NCBI RefSeq assembly: GCF_900460065.1
Contig: NZ_UAVD01000039.1
Coordinates: 1 to 64,000, forward strand
Length of the DNA: 64,000 nt
Reading direction: 5' to 3'
From: Streptomyces griseus
GTDB taxonomy: Bacteria; Actinomycetota; Actinomycetes; Streptomycetales; Streptomycetaceae
Below, piece after piece: positions 43,913 to 52,719 of this stretch (the first letter of the stretch is position 1; each line of letters opens with the position of its first letter). The notes below the pieces were generated by a model, which worked only from the letters and a program-made list of their open reading frames with translations, ran no database searches and was not told the DNA's origin. A program made the translations under genes and the position numbers.

Positions 43913-44827
43913 ATGTCCGTACGCGAGCTGGTGGTGCTCGGCACCGCCAGCCAGGTGCCCACCCGGCACCGCAACCACAACGGCTATCTGCTGCGCTGGG
44001 ACGGCGAGGGCATCCTCTTCGACCCCGGTGAGGGCACCCAGCGCCAGATGCTGCGGGCCGGGGTCGCCGCGCACGACATCCACCGGATCTGCGTCACCCA
44101 CTTCCACGGCGACCACTCCCTCGGACTCGCCGGGGTGATCCAGCGGATCAACCTCGACCAGGTGCCGCACCCGGTGACCGCCCACTACCCGGCGAGCGGG
44201 CAGCACTTCTTCGAACGGCTCCGGTACGCCACGGCCTACCGCGAGACCGTCGAGCTGAACCAGGCACCGGTCGCCGGGGCCGGCGGCGTCCTCGCCGCCA
44301 CCCCCGCGTACACCCTGGACAGCGCGAAGCTCTCGCACCCCGTCGAGTCGTACGGCTACCGCCTCACCGAGCCCGACACCCGGCGCATGCTGCCCGCCCT
44401 GCTGAGGGAACACGGCATCGCCGGACCGGACGTGGGCCGCCTCCAGCGCGACGGCGTCCTCGGCGGTGTCACCCTGGAGCAGGTCTCCGAGGAACGGCGC
44501 GGGCAGCGGTTCGCGTTCGTCATGGACACCCGGCTCTGCGACGGGGTGTACGCGCTCGCCGAAGGGAGCGACATGCTCGTCATCGAGTCGACCTTCCTCG
44601 ACGAGGACGAGAAGCTCGCCGTCGACCACGGGCACCTGACCGCCGGGCAGGCCGCCCGCGTGGCGAGGGAGTCGGGCGTCCGCCACCTCGTGCTCACCCA
44701 CTTCTCCCAGCGCTACGGCGACCCGGAGATCTTCGAGACCCAGGCCCGTGCCGCCGGGTTCGACGGCGAACTCACCGTCGCCCAGGACCTGATCCGGGTC
44801 CCGGTCCCCACCCGGCACCACCCCTGA
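43913..44827 (+). CDS. rnz: Ribonuclease Z
   Basis: Endonuclease that trims tRNA 3' trailers. The 304-residue MBL-fold protein begins [20 protein letters not shown], then [13 protein letters not shown], the zinc motif [14 protein letters not shown], and [15 protein letters not shown], ending with the [11 protein letters not shown] and [10 protein letters not shown] motifs, all ELAC1-type rnz features. It starts 14 nt after the HIT stop. The two Streptomyces tRNA-Ala genes here lack encoded CCA, so tail maturation depends on such an enzyme. Confidence 0.92.
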
Positions 44828-44856
44828 TCCGCCCCCACCCCTGTTTGCGAGACACC

Positions 44857-45849
44857 GTGCACCTCCCCAAGGCAGAACTCCACCTTCACATCGAAGGCAC
44901 CCTCGAACCCGAACTCGCCTTCGCCCTCGCCGAGCGCAACGGGGTGGCCCTGCCGTACGCCACCACCGACGAACTGCGCGCCGCCTACCGGTTCGACGAC
45001 CTCCAGTCCTTCCTGGACCTCTACTACGCGCTGATGGCCGTCCTGCGCACCGAGGAGGACTTCGCCGAACTCGTCGACGCCTACCTCGCCCGCGCCGCCG
45101 CCCAGGGCGTCCGGCACGCCGAGATCTTCTTCGACCCGCAGGCCCACACCGCCCGGGGCGTCCCGATCGGCACCGTCATCGAGGGGCTCGGCCGGGCGCT
45201 GGAGCGCAGCGAGGAGACCCACGGCGTCTCCACCCAGCTGATCATGTGCTTCCTGCGCGACCTGTCCGCCGAATCCGCCCTCGGCACCCTGGACGCGGCC
45301 AAGCCGTACCTCCACCGGATCAGCGCGATCGGCCTGGACTCCGCCGAGGTCGGCCACCCGCCCGCCAAGTTCCGCGAGGTCTACGAGGCGGCCACCGCCC
45401 TCGGCCTGCGCAAGGTGGCCCACGCCGGCGAGGAGGGCCCGCCGGAGTACATCCGGGAGGCCCTCGACGTCCTCGGCGTCGAGCGCGTCGACCACGGACT
45501 GCGCTGCCTGGAGGACCCCGAGCTGGTGGAGCGGCTGGTCGCCGACCGGGTGCCGCTCACACTCTGCCCGCTCTCCAACGTACGGCTGCGCACGGTCGAC
45601 ACACTGGCCGACCACCCGCTGCCCGCGATGCTGGCCGCCGGACTCCACTGCACGGTGAACTCCGACGACCCCGCCTACTTCGGCGGGTACGCCGGGGACA
45701 ACTTCGACGCCGTCCGCGACGCACTCGCCCTGGATCCGGAGCAACTGCGCACCCTGGCCCGCAACTCCTTCGAGGCGGCCTTCCTCGACCACGACGAGGA
45801 GCGCAGGGCGCGCTACCTGTCCGAGGTCGAGGCGTACGCGTTCGACTGA
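44857..45849 (+). CDS. Adenine deaminase (adenosine-deaminase-like, type 2)
   Basis: Purine salvage: deaminates adenine (or adenosine) with a metal centre. Motifs: LPKAELHLHIEGTLEPELAF (metal His-x-His), FFDPQAHTARGVPI, GLDSAEVGHPPAKF, AHAGEEGPPEYIREA (His and catalytic Glu), DHGLRCLED, CPLSNVRLRTVD and TVNSDDPAYFGGY. The HAGEEGPPEYI form matches the adenine-specific Pseudomonas PA0148 group as I remember it, rather than classical adenosine deaminases. GTG 44857 is my choice of start; TTG 44845 is possible. Neither has a good ribosome-binding site. The last 37 bp overlap the convergent MFS gene. Confidence 0.85.
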   Translation: MHLPKAELHLHIEGTLEPELAFALAERNGVALPYATTDELRAAYRFDDLQSFLDLYYALMAVLRTEEDFAELVDAYLARAAAQGVRHAEIFFDPQAHTARGVPIGTVIEGLGRALERSEETHGVSTQLIMCFLRDLSAESALGTLDAAKPYLHRISAIGLDSAEVGHPPAKFREVYEAATALGLRKVAHAGEEGPPEYIREALDVLGVERVDHGLRCLEDPELVERLVADRVPLTLCPLSNVRLRTVDTLADHPLPAMLAAGLHCTVNSDDPAYFGGYAGDNFDAVRDALALDPEQLRTLARNSFEAAFLDHDEERRARYLSEVEAYAFD

Positions 45850-47174
45850 CCGGAACCGCCGTCCGGACCGGCCGTCCGGATCGCGCTGCGCACCAGCCGC
45901 CTGCGCCGCAGGGCCGGCACCCGCAGTTCCGTGACGGCCTGTTCCGGCGAACCGAGCTTCGGCACCGCGCCGGACAGACTCCCGGTGGTGGCGGCGAGCA
46001 GGGCCGCCGGAGCACCACCGCGGCGGCGTACCGAACCGGGCACCAGCGGACGGCCCCCGGTGTGCAGCGCCACGGCGGTCACGGGGGCGGCGACCAGCAG
46101 GGTGGCCGCCCCCAGGATCAGCCCCATCGCCGGATAACCGGCCTCCTCGGAGAGCACGCTGCCCAGCAGCGGACCGCAGGCCACCCCCACGGAGGAGGCG
46201 GAACCCGCCAGCACCGCCCAGCGACCGCGCACGTCCAGCGAGGCGGCGAGCCCGATGAGGTAGGAGAGGACCACCGGGTAGACGGTGTTCCACATGATCT
46301 CCCCGGTCGCGAACGACCCGAGGTCCCGGGCCGACGAGCTGAGCACGATGCTCGCCGCGATCACCACCGTCCCCACCCCGATCGGCACCGCCCGGCCGAG
46401 CCGCGCGCCGAGCAGCCCCGCGCCCATCACCCCGAGCAGCCCCGCGCCGAGCGCGGCGGCGAACACCGCGCCGACGGTGACCTCGGACAGCCCCACCTGG
46501 ACCACGCCGATACGGCTGCTCACCCCCCACAGCGCGTTCTGCGCCATGGACCAGACGAGCATGCCGCCCGCCAGGACGAGCCCGGAGCGGCGGTGCGGGA
46601 GCCGGCCGGTGATCGGCGAGGCGGTCTCCCCGGTCGTCGTCGCACCGCCGAGCCGGGCGGTCGCGGGCCAGACGAGCAGGGCCACCAGGGCGATGGCGGC
46701 GAACGGCAGCCGGTGGCCGCCGCCCAGGTGGGGGATGGTCAGGTAGAGGACGCCCGCGGTCGCGGACACGGTCAGCAGCCCGAGCGAGGACGTCCGGTGC
46801 GGGTCGCGCCGGGCGGCGATCCCCGCCGCGGCGACCGCCGTCGCCGTACCGGATCCGAACCCGCCGACCACCACACCGAGCACCACCAGCGGTACGGAAC
46901 CGGCGAGCGCGGCGCCCCCGTAGCCGAGGGCGGCCAGTATCAGCCCGACGCGGGCGGGGGTGCGCGCCCCGTACCGCTCGACCCGGCCCGCCAGGGAGAA
47001 GCCGGCGCCGGCCGAGCTGAGCAGCAGGGCACTGCCGACCAGGCCCGCCTGGGCGGGGCTCAGCCCCAGCTGGGCGCTGAGCCGGCCGACGATGGTGGGG
47101 AGCAGATAGGAGGCGAGATAACCGGCGGTGAACACGGCCACCAGGGGCCACGCTGCACCAGGGCGCGAGGACAT
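45813..47174 (-). CDS. Major facilitator superfamily transporter, divergent from the PfkB kinase
   Basis: A 453-residue protein with about 12 spans (WPLVAVFTAGYLASYLLP first span; GLVGSALLLSSAGAGF; VLGVVVGGFGSGTATAVAAAG). It resembles YbfB/drug-type MFS proteins. The C-terminal tail beyond the spans is long and basic (about 60 residues). I used the start at 47174, with AGGA 6-8 nt upstream, rather than the in-frame ATG 18 nt earlier. Because it shares a 410-bp regulatory region with a sugar kinase, a carbohydrate or nucleoside substrate is plausible. Confidence 0.82.
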   Translation of the reverse strand: MSSRPGAAWPLVAVFTAGYLASYLLPTIVGRLSAQLGLSPAQAGLVGSALLLSSAGAGFSLAGRVERYGARTPARVGLILAALGYGGAALAGSVPLVVLGVVVGGFGSGTATAVAAAGIAARRDPHRTSSLGLLTVSATAGVLYLTIPHLGGGHRLPFAAIALVALLVWPATARLGGATTTGETASPITGRLPHRRSGLVLAGGMLVWSMAQNALWGVSSRIGVVQVGLSEVTVGAVFAAALGAGLLGVMGAGLLGARLGRAVPIGVGTVVIAASIVLSSSARDLGSFATGEIMWNTVYPVVLSYLIGLAASLDVRGRWAVLAGSASSVGVACGPLLGSVLSEEAGYPAMGLILGAATLLVAAPVTAVALHTGGRPLVPGSVRRRGGAPAALLAATTGSLSGAVPKLGSPEQAVTELRVPALRRRRLVRSAIRTAGPDGGSGQSNAYASTSDR

Positions 47175-47584
47175 GGGCGTTCCTGAAGACATGCCTGAGC
47201 AGGCAGGGGGGAGGGGGAGGGCGGAGCAGGGCACAGCGGAGCGAGCGGCGCGTGCGAGGGCACACGACGGCACACGGGTACGGCAGGGATTTACAGCGGA
47301 ATGCTGGGATATGCGGCTCTCGTCGGAGAAGGTCCCCGAAGGTGCTCGCGGGGCAATTTGTATCAAGCGCTTCCGGCTCCCCGGAAGCCGCCCCGCTGTG
47401 ATCTGGGCCACTTATGTGTTTATGCAGGCGATCCCCGGGTATTAGCGCATGTTTATGCAGGTCAGGCGTACTGCGAACACATGGGCGTGGACACTGCGTT
47501 CGCCCCCGCGCATCGGGCAGACTGGCCGCATCCCACACGGTCCGGATCCGGCCGGGATCCGCCGCACGACACCGGGAGCGCACG
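47175..47584. promoter_or_regulatory. Divergent regulatory region with direct repeats and a LacI-type half palindrome
   Basis: The 410-bp gap between divergent MFS and PfkB genes is unusually AT-rich at 47355-47465. TGTTTATGCAGG occurs at 47417-47428 and 47450-47461, exactly 33 bp apart (three helical turns). AAGCGCTT (47365-47372) is a palindrome with the central CG of LacI-family operators. I see no gene. Confidence 0.6.
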
Positions 47585-48682
47585 GTGAGCACAGACACTC
47601 CGGGCATCGACCCGCTACAGGCGCTGCGCGCCCCCCGGGACCCCGCCTGCGACGTCTTCCTGACGGGCCCGGTCTTCCTCGACATCGTCTTCACCGGCCT
47701 GGACAGCGCCCCCGTCCGCGGCACCGAGTCCTGGGCGCGCGGCATGGGCTCCAGCCCCGGCGGCGTCGCCAACATGGCCACCGCCCTGGCCCGCCTCGGC
47801 CTGCACACCTCCCTCGCCGCCGCCTTCGGCGACGACCACTACGGGGAGTACTGCTGGGACGCCCTCGAACAGGGCGAGGGCATCGACCTGTCGATGTCGC
47901 ACACGGTCCCCGGCTGGCACTCCCCGGTGACCGTCTCCATGGCGTACGAGGGCGAGCGCACGATGGTCTCGCACGGCCACGAGGCGCCCGCCCCCACCGG
48001 AACCCCCGCCCCGGCCTTCCCGAACTGCCCGCCGCGCGCCCGTGCCGCCATCGCCTCGCTCGCCCCCGGCCGGAGCGAGCCCTGGGTGGCCGCGGCCGCC
48101 CGCAACGGCGCGCTGATCTTCGCCGACGTGGGGTGGGACGAGACCGGCCGCTGGGACCTGGACGCCCTGCCCGACCTGGCGCACTGCGAGGCGTTCCTGC
48201 CCAACGCGGAGGAGGCGATGCGCTACACCCGCACCGACTGCCCGCGCGCCGCCGCCCACGCGCTCGCCGAACGCGTCCCGCTCGCCGTGGTCACCCTGGG
48301 CGCCGAGGGCGCGTACGCCGTGGACGGCCGCACCGGTGCCGCCGCGGCCGTGCCCGCCATCGAGGTGGAGGCGCTCGACCCCACCGGCGCCGGGGACGTC
48401 TTCGTCGCCGGCTTCGTGACCGGCACCCTCGCCGACTGGCCGCTCGCCGACCGGCTCGCCTTCGCCGGGCTCACCGCCGCCCTCTCGGTCCAGGAGTTCG
48501 GCGGCTCGCTCTCCGCCCCCGGCTGGGCCGAGGTCGCCGCCTGGTGGCAGCTGATCCGCACCTGCGAGAGCCAGGCCCCCGCCGCCCTGGAGCGCTACGC
48601 CTTCCTGGACGACCTGCTGCCGACCACGGCCCGCGCCTGGCCGCTGCGGCGCGCCGTGCCCACGATCGGTTTCCGCCAGTGA
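47585..48682 (+). CDS. PfkB-family carbohydrate or nucleoside kinase
   Basis: A 365-residue ribokinase-fold protein. CDVFLTGPVFLDIVFTGL opens the family N-terminus, SSPGGVANMATALARLGL is the substrate Gly-Gly motif, LAVVTLGAEGAYAVDG precedes the C-terminal ATP/anion-hole motif DPTGAGDVFVAGFVTG with the catalytic Asp. Substrate not determined. GTG 47585 has GGGAG 6 nt upstream. It is divergent from an MFS transporter and the upstream repeats suggest a shared regulator. Confidence 0.88.
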   Translation: MSTDTPGIDPLQALRAPRDPACDVFLTGPVFLDIVFTGLDSAPVRGTESWARGMGSSPGGVANMATALARLGLHTSLAAAFGDDHYGEYCWDALEQGEGIDLSMSHTVPGWHSPVTVSMAYEGERTMVSHGHEAPAPTGTPAPAFPNCPPRARAAIASLAPGRSEPWVAAAARNGALIFADVGWDETGRWDLDALPDLAHCEAFLPNAEEAMRYTRTDCPRAAAHALAERVPLAVVTLGAEGAYAVDGRTGAAAAVPAIEVEALDPTGAGDVFVAGFVTGTLADWPLADRLAFAGLTAALSVQEFGGSLSAPGWAEVAAWWQLIRTCESQAPAALERYAFLDDLLPTTARAWPLRRAVPTIGFRQ

Positions 48683-48742
48683 CCCCGCCGCCGCCCGGCC
48701 GCGGCGCCGCGTCGCACGCACGGGCGGTAAAAGCACTCTGCG

Positions 48743-48772
48743 TTGTCACCGCCAGGTCGTACGCTTGGTAAT
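48743..48772 (+). promoter_or_regulatory. phoH promoter
   Basis: TTGTCA (48743-48748), an 18-bp spacer and GGTAAT (48767-48772) with an upstream T-T-G extension. It predicts a leader of about 57 nt before the phoH ATG. Confidence 0.55.
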
Positions 48773-48836
48773 CCAGAGGTTGTCGAGCAGCGAGAACCCT
48801 GCAACGGGAGGTATGCGCAGGCCATAGGGCCGGCCC

Positions 48837-49901
48837 ATGACTCAGTCACCCACACAGCCGCAGGCGCGTGCCCAGATCAACATCCCGGCCGCACACCCCA
48901 TGGTGATGCTCCTGGGATCGGGCGACTCGCTGTTGCGCGTCATCGAAGAGGCCTTCCCGGCGGCCGACATCCATGTCCGGGGCAATGAGATCAGTGCCAC
49001 GGGCGAGGCCGCCGACGTCGCTCTCATCCAACGCCTGTTCGACGAGATGATGCTTGTGCTCCGCACCGGAGCGCCGATGACGGAGGACGCAGTGGAACGG
49101 TCGATCGCCATGCTCAGGGCGGCCGGCAACGGACAGGGAGACCCCCAGGGCGAGACGCCCGCCGAGGTGCTCACGCAGAACATCCTCTCCAACCGCGGCC
49201 GCACCATCCGCCCCAAGACGCTCAACCAGAAGCGGTACGTGGACGCGATCGACGAGCACACGATCGTGTTCGGCATCGGTCCCGCCGGTACGGGCAAGAC
49301 CTACCTCGCCATGGCCAAGGCCGTCCAGGCCCTCCAGTCGAAGCAGGTCAGCCGGATCATCCTGACCCGGCCCGCGGTCGAGGCGGGGGAGCGGCTCGGC
49401 TTCCTGCCGGGCACCCTGTTCGACAAGATCGACCCGTATCTCCGCCCGCTCTACGACGCCCTGCACGACATGCTCGACCCCGACTCGATCCCGCGGCTGA
49501 TGGCGGCGGGCACGATCGAGGTCGCGCCGCTGGCGTACATGCGGGGCAGGACCTTGAACGACGCCTTCATCATCCTCGACGAGGCGCAGAACACCAGCGC
49601 CGAGCAGATGAAGATGTTCCTCACCCGCCTCGGCTTCGACTCCAAGATCGTCATCACCGGTGACATCACCCAGGTCGACCTGCCGAGCGGCACCAAGAGC
49701 GGGCTGCGGCAGGTCCAGGAGATCCTGGAGGGCCTGGACGACGTGCACTTCTCCCGGCTCACCTCCCAGGATGTCGTCCGGCACAAGCTCGTCGGCCGTA
49801 TCGTCGACGCGTACGAGAAGTACGACAGCCGAAACGGTCAGCAGGACGGTCGGGCGGAAGGCCGCGAGAGCGGCCGACGCGACCGTCGTCAAGGGAAGTA
49901 G
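48837..49901 (+). CDS. phoH: PhoH-like ATPase
   Basis: A cytoplasmic ATPase linked to RNA metabolism and translation. The 354-residue protein has the KH-like N-terminal part, then VFGIGPAGTGKTYLA (Walker A), ILTRPAVEAGERLGFLPGTL, NDAFIILDEAQNTSAEQ (Walker B), and ITGDITQVDLPSG. The tail is charged (RRDRRQGK). It heads the phoH-ybeY-CBS transporter-YjbR cluster, with ybeY 12 nt downstream: a standard phoH/ybeY pair. Confidence 0.95.
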   Translation: MTQSPTQPQARAQINIPAAHPMVMLLGSGDSLLRVIEEAFPAADIHVRGNEISATGEAADVALIQRLFDEMMLVLRTGAPMTEDAVERSIAMLRAAGNGQGDPQGETPAEVLTQNILSNRGRTIRPKTLNQKRYVDAIDEHTIVFGIGPAGTGKTYLAMAKAVQALQSKQVSRIILTRPAVEAGERLGFLPGTLFDKIDPYLRPLYDALHDMLDPDSIPRLMAAGTIEVAPLAYMRGRTLNDAFIILDEAQNTSAEQMKMFLTRLGFDSKIVITGDITQVDLPSGTKSGLRQVQEILEGLDDVHFSRLTSQDVVRHKLVGRIVDAYEKYDSRNGQQDGRAEGRESGRRDRRQGK

Positions 49902-49913
49902 TCGCAGCGCACC

Positions 49914-50411
49914 ATGTCGATCGACGTCAACAACGAGTCCGGAACCGAGGTCGACGAGCAGGCGATCCTCGACATCGCCCGCTACGCACTGGCCCGGATG
50001 CGGATCCACCCGCTGTCCGAGCTCTCGGTGATCGTGGTGGACACCGACGCCATGGAGCAGCTGCACATCCAGTGGATGGACCTCCCCGGCCCGACCGATG
50101 TCATGTCCTTCCCGATGGACGAGCTGCGTCCGCCGGCCAAGGACGACGAGGAGCCCCCGCAGGGGCTCCTCGGTGACATCGTGCTCTGCCCGGAGGTCGC
50201 GAAGAAGCAGGGCGAAGAGGCCCCGACGCAGCACTCCATGGACGAGGAGCTCCAGCTCCTGACCGTCCACGGGGTGCTGCACCTGCTGGGGTACGACCAC
50301 GAGGAGCCGGACGAGAAGGCCGAGATGTTCGGTCTCCAGGCCGCCATCGTGGACGGCTGGCGCGGTGAGCACGGTCTCACCGGCGCTTCCCCCGCCCCCA
50401 CCGTCTCGTGA
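49914..50411 (+). CDS. ybeY: Endoribonuclease YbeY (16S rRNA maturation)
   Basis: Zinc-dependent single-strand RNase for 16S rRNA 3' end and ribosome quality control. The 165-residue protein shows LPGPTDVMSFPMDE, LLGDIVLCPEVA and the metal motif HGVLHLLGYDHEEPDE (HxxxHxxxxxH). Its stop overlaps the GTG of the next gene by GTGA. Coupled with phoH and era, it belongs to a ribosome-maturation neighbourhood. Confidence 0.95.
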   Translation: MSIDVNNESGTEVDEQAILDIARYALARMRIHPLSELSVIVVDTDAMEQLHIQWMDLPGPTDVMSFPMDELRPPAKDDEEPPQGLLGDIVLCPEVAKKQGEEAPTQHSMDEELQLLTVHGVLHLLGYDHEEPDEKAEMFGLQAAIVDGWRGEHGLTGASPAPTVS

Positions 50412-51706
50412 GCGCGCCCCTGATCATCGGTGCCGTGCTGCTGGTCGTCGTCGGCTGGCTGGCCGCCTGCGCGGAGGCCGGTATCGCCCGTACCTCCAGC
50501 TTCCGGGCGGACGAGGCGGTCCGGTCCGGCCGGCGCGGCAGCGCCAAGCTGGCGCAGATCGCCGCCGACCCGACCCGCTATCTCAACGTCGCCCTGCTGG
50601 TGCGGGTCGCCTGCGAGATGTCGGCCGGGGTGCTCGTCACGTACGCCTGTCTCCAGGAGTTCCCCGAGACCTGGGAGGCACTGGCCGTCGCCATGGGCGT
50701 GATGGTCCTCGTGTCCTACGTGGCCATCGGCGTCTCCCCGCGCACCATCGGCCGCCAGCACCCGCTGAACACGGCCACGGCCGCCGCGTACGTCCTGCTG
50801 CCGCTGGCCCGGATCATGGGGCCGGTCCCGCAGCTGCTGATCCTCGTCGGCAACGCGCTGACCCCCGGCAAGGGGTTCCGCAAGGGCCCGTTCGCCAGCG
50901 AGGCCGAGCTGCGCGCCATGGTCGACCTCGCCGAGGCGGAATCGCTCATCGAGGACGACGAGCGCCGCATGGTGCACTCCGTCTTCGAGCTGGGCGACAC
51001 CCTGGTCCGCGAGGTCATGGTGCCGCGCACCGACCTCGTCTCCATCGAGCGCTACAAGACGATCCGGCAGGCCCTCACCCTCGCCCTGCGGTCCGGTTTC
51101 TCCCGGATGCCGGTCACCGGCGAGAACGAGGACGACGTCGTCGGGATCGTCTACCTCAAGGACCTGGTCCGCAAGACGCACATCAACCGCGAGTCCGAGT
51201 CCGACCCCGTCTCCACGGCGATGCGCCCCGCCGCCTTCGTCCCCGACACCAAGAACGCCGGGGACCTGCTGCGCGAGATGCAGCGGGACCGCAGCCATGT
51301 CGCGGTCGTCATCGACGAGTACGGCGGCACGGCGGGCATCGTCACCATCGAGGACATCCTGGAGGAGATCGTCGGCGAGATCACCGACGAGTACGACCGG
51401 GAGCTGCCGCCCGTCCAGGAGTTGGAGAACGGCTGCTACCGCGTCACCGCCCGCCTCGACATCGGGGACCTCGGCGACCTCTTCGGCCTCGACGAGTACG
51501 ACGACGAGGACGTGGAGACCGTCGGCGGCCTGCTCGCCAAGGCGCTCGGCCGGGTCCCGATCGCGGGTGCGTCCGCCGTCGTCGAGCTGCCCGACCAGCG
51601 TCGGATCCGGCTCACCGCGGAGTCCCCGGCGGGCCGCCGGAACAAGATCGTCACGGTGCTCGTGGAGCCCGAGCACCCGGAACCCGGGGAGAAGGAGGCG
51701 GAATGA
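50408..51706 (+). CDS. CNNM/CorC-type membrane protein with CBS domains (hemolysin family)
   Basis: Probably divalent-cation (Mg/Co) efflux. The 432-residue protein has an N-terminal CNNM (DUF21) membrane domain (IGAVLLVVVGWLAACAEAG; MVLVSYVAIGVSPRTIG), two CBS domains around VREVMVPRTDLVSIE and FSRMPVTGENEDDVVGIVYL, then VVIDEYGGTAGIVTIEDILEE and a C-terminal CorC_HlyC domain (YRVTARLDIGDLG). GTG 50408 overlaps the ybeY stop. Its own stop overlaps the next ATG, so ybeY, this gene and the YjbR gene are chained by coupling. Confidence 0.93.
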   Translation: MSAPLIIGAVLLVVVGWLAACAEAGIARTSSFRADEAVRSGRRGSAKLAQIAADPTRYLNVALLVRVACEMSAGVLVTYACLQEFPETWEALAVAMGVMVLVSYVAIGVSPRTIGRQHPLNTATAAAYVLLPLARIMGPVPQLLILVGNALTPGKGFRKGPFASEAELRAMVDLAEAESLIEDDERRMVHSVFELGDTLVREVMVPRTDLVSIERYKTIRQALTLALRSGFSRMPVTGENEDDVVGIVYLKDLVRKTHINRESESDPVSTAMRPAAFVPDTKNAGDLLREMQRDRSHVAVVIDEYGGTAGIVTIEDILEEIVGEITDEYDRELPPVQELENGCYRVTARLDIGDLGDLFGLDEYDDEDVETVGGLLAKALGRVPIAGASAVVELPDQRRIRLTAESPAGRRNKIVTVLVEPEHPEPGEKEAE

Positions 51707-52056
51707 CGCCGGAGCGGCTGCGGGCCTTCTGCCTGGAGTTCAACGCGAGCGTGGAGGAGTTCCCCTTCGGCCCGGAGACCTCGGTCTTCAAGGTGCTCGG
51801 CAAGATGTTCGCCCTCACCGCGCTGGACGCCCGCCCGCTCACCGTCAACCTCAAGTGCGATCCCGACGAGGCGATCCGGCTCCGCGAGACGCACCCCGCG
51901 ATCGTGCCCGGCTGGCACATGAGCAAGCGGCACTGGAACACGGTCACCGTCTCCGGCGTCCCGGACCGGATGCTGCGCGAGCTGGTCGAGGACTCCTACG
52001 ACCTGGTGGTCGCCGGGCTCCCGAGGGCGGAGCGGCTGCGGCTGGACCGCCCCTGA
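51703..52056 (+). CDS. YjbR/MmcQ-family protein (117 aa)
   Basis: A small DNA-binding-like fold of unproven role. LRAFCLEFNASVEEFPFGPET and VFKVLGKMFALTAL precede VNLKCDPDEAIRLRETHPAI, WHMSKRHWNTVTV and RELVEDSYDLVVAGL, matching the family. The start overlaps the previous stop as ATGA. Confidence 0.9.
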   Translation: MTPERLRAFCLEFNASVEEFPFGPETSVFKVLGKMFALTALDARPLTVNLKCDPDEAIRLRETHPAIVPGWHMSKRHWNTVTVSGVPDRMLRELVEDSYDLVVAGLPRAERLRLDRP

Positions 52057-52089
52057 CCGCCTCCGGCGGACCTTCTCTATGCTCGTGCC

Positions 52090-52443
52090 ATGACCGACAC
52101 CACCGACCTCGCCGCCGAGGACCGCAAGATCGTCACCCTGGCGCGCAGCGCCCGTGCCCGCAACGGGGTGCCCGAGGGCGCGGCCGTGCGCGACGAGACG
52201 GGACGTACGTACGTCGCGGGCACGGTGGCGCTGGACTCGCTGAAGCTCAGCGCCCTCCAGACGGCCGTCGCCATGGCGGTGGCCAGCGGCGCCACCTCAC
52301 TGGAGGCGGCAGCGGTCGTCTCCGCCGCCGAGACGCCCTCCGACGACGACCGGGCCGCGGTGCGGGATCTCGGCGGGCCGGAGACCCCCGTGCTGCTCGC
52401 CGGCCCGGACGGCACGCTGCGGGTCCGCGTCACGGCCGGCTGA
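52090..52443 (+). CDS. Cytidine-deaminase-like protein lacking the zinc motifs (117 aa)
   Basis: The order of genes and the length fit the cytidine deaminase found beside era in actinobacteria, and VPEGAAVRDETGRTYVAGTVALD resembles its first half. But the zinc and catalytic motifs are missing. Where CAE should follow the strand, the sequence reads LKLSALQTAVAMAVA, and there is no P-C-x-x-C; the protein contains no cysteine at all. It is therefore probably catalytically inactive, or a different protein. TATGCT lies 6 nt before the ATG, suggesting a leaderless mRNA separate from the upstream operon. No frameshift is apparent, so the loss is not an assembly break. Confidence 0.6.
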   Translation: MTDTTDLAAEDRKIVTLARSARARNGVPEGAAVRDETGRTYVAGTVALDSLKLSALQTAVAMAVASGATSLEAAAVVSAAETPSDDDRAAVRDLGGPETPVLLAGPDGTLRVRVTAG

Positions 52444-52597
52444 TCCGGTCCGCGCGCCCGTCGGCGGCCCGTCCGGCGGTGGCCGGTCCGTCGGCCCGTC
52501 CGGCGGCTGACCGTGGCCGGTCCGGTGGGTGGCGGCGGGCCCGCTCGGCCCGGTGGCCGAAGGGGGCGGCCCGCCCGGCCGCCGATCATGCCATCAC

Positions 52598-52612
52598 CTG
52601 ATGGCCCATCAG
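52598..52612. promoter_or_regulatory. 15-bp palindrome upstream of the WxL-like pair
   Basis: CTGATGG-C-CCATCAG is a perfect 7-bp-arm dyad, 108 bp before the WxL-like gene, in a locally AT-richer stretch. It is a candidate operator. Confidence 0.45.
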
Positions 52613-52719
52613 TCGCCGCGTTTCGTCTGCATTGACTTCTTTTTCGCCCGGGTCATCAATGGCCCCCTGCCGGTACGGAAGACCATCCGTCCCGCTTTCC
52701 GCAGGAGGGCACCGAATTC

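Noticed and set aside
44713..47808. Minus-strand open frame of 1031 codons spanning rnz, the deaminase and the MFS gene
   Set aside because: It runs antisense through recognisable genes and in a different frame from the real MFS gene; the product is low-complexity.
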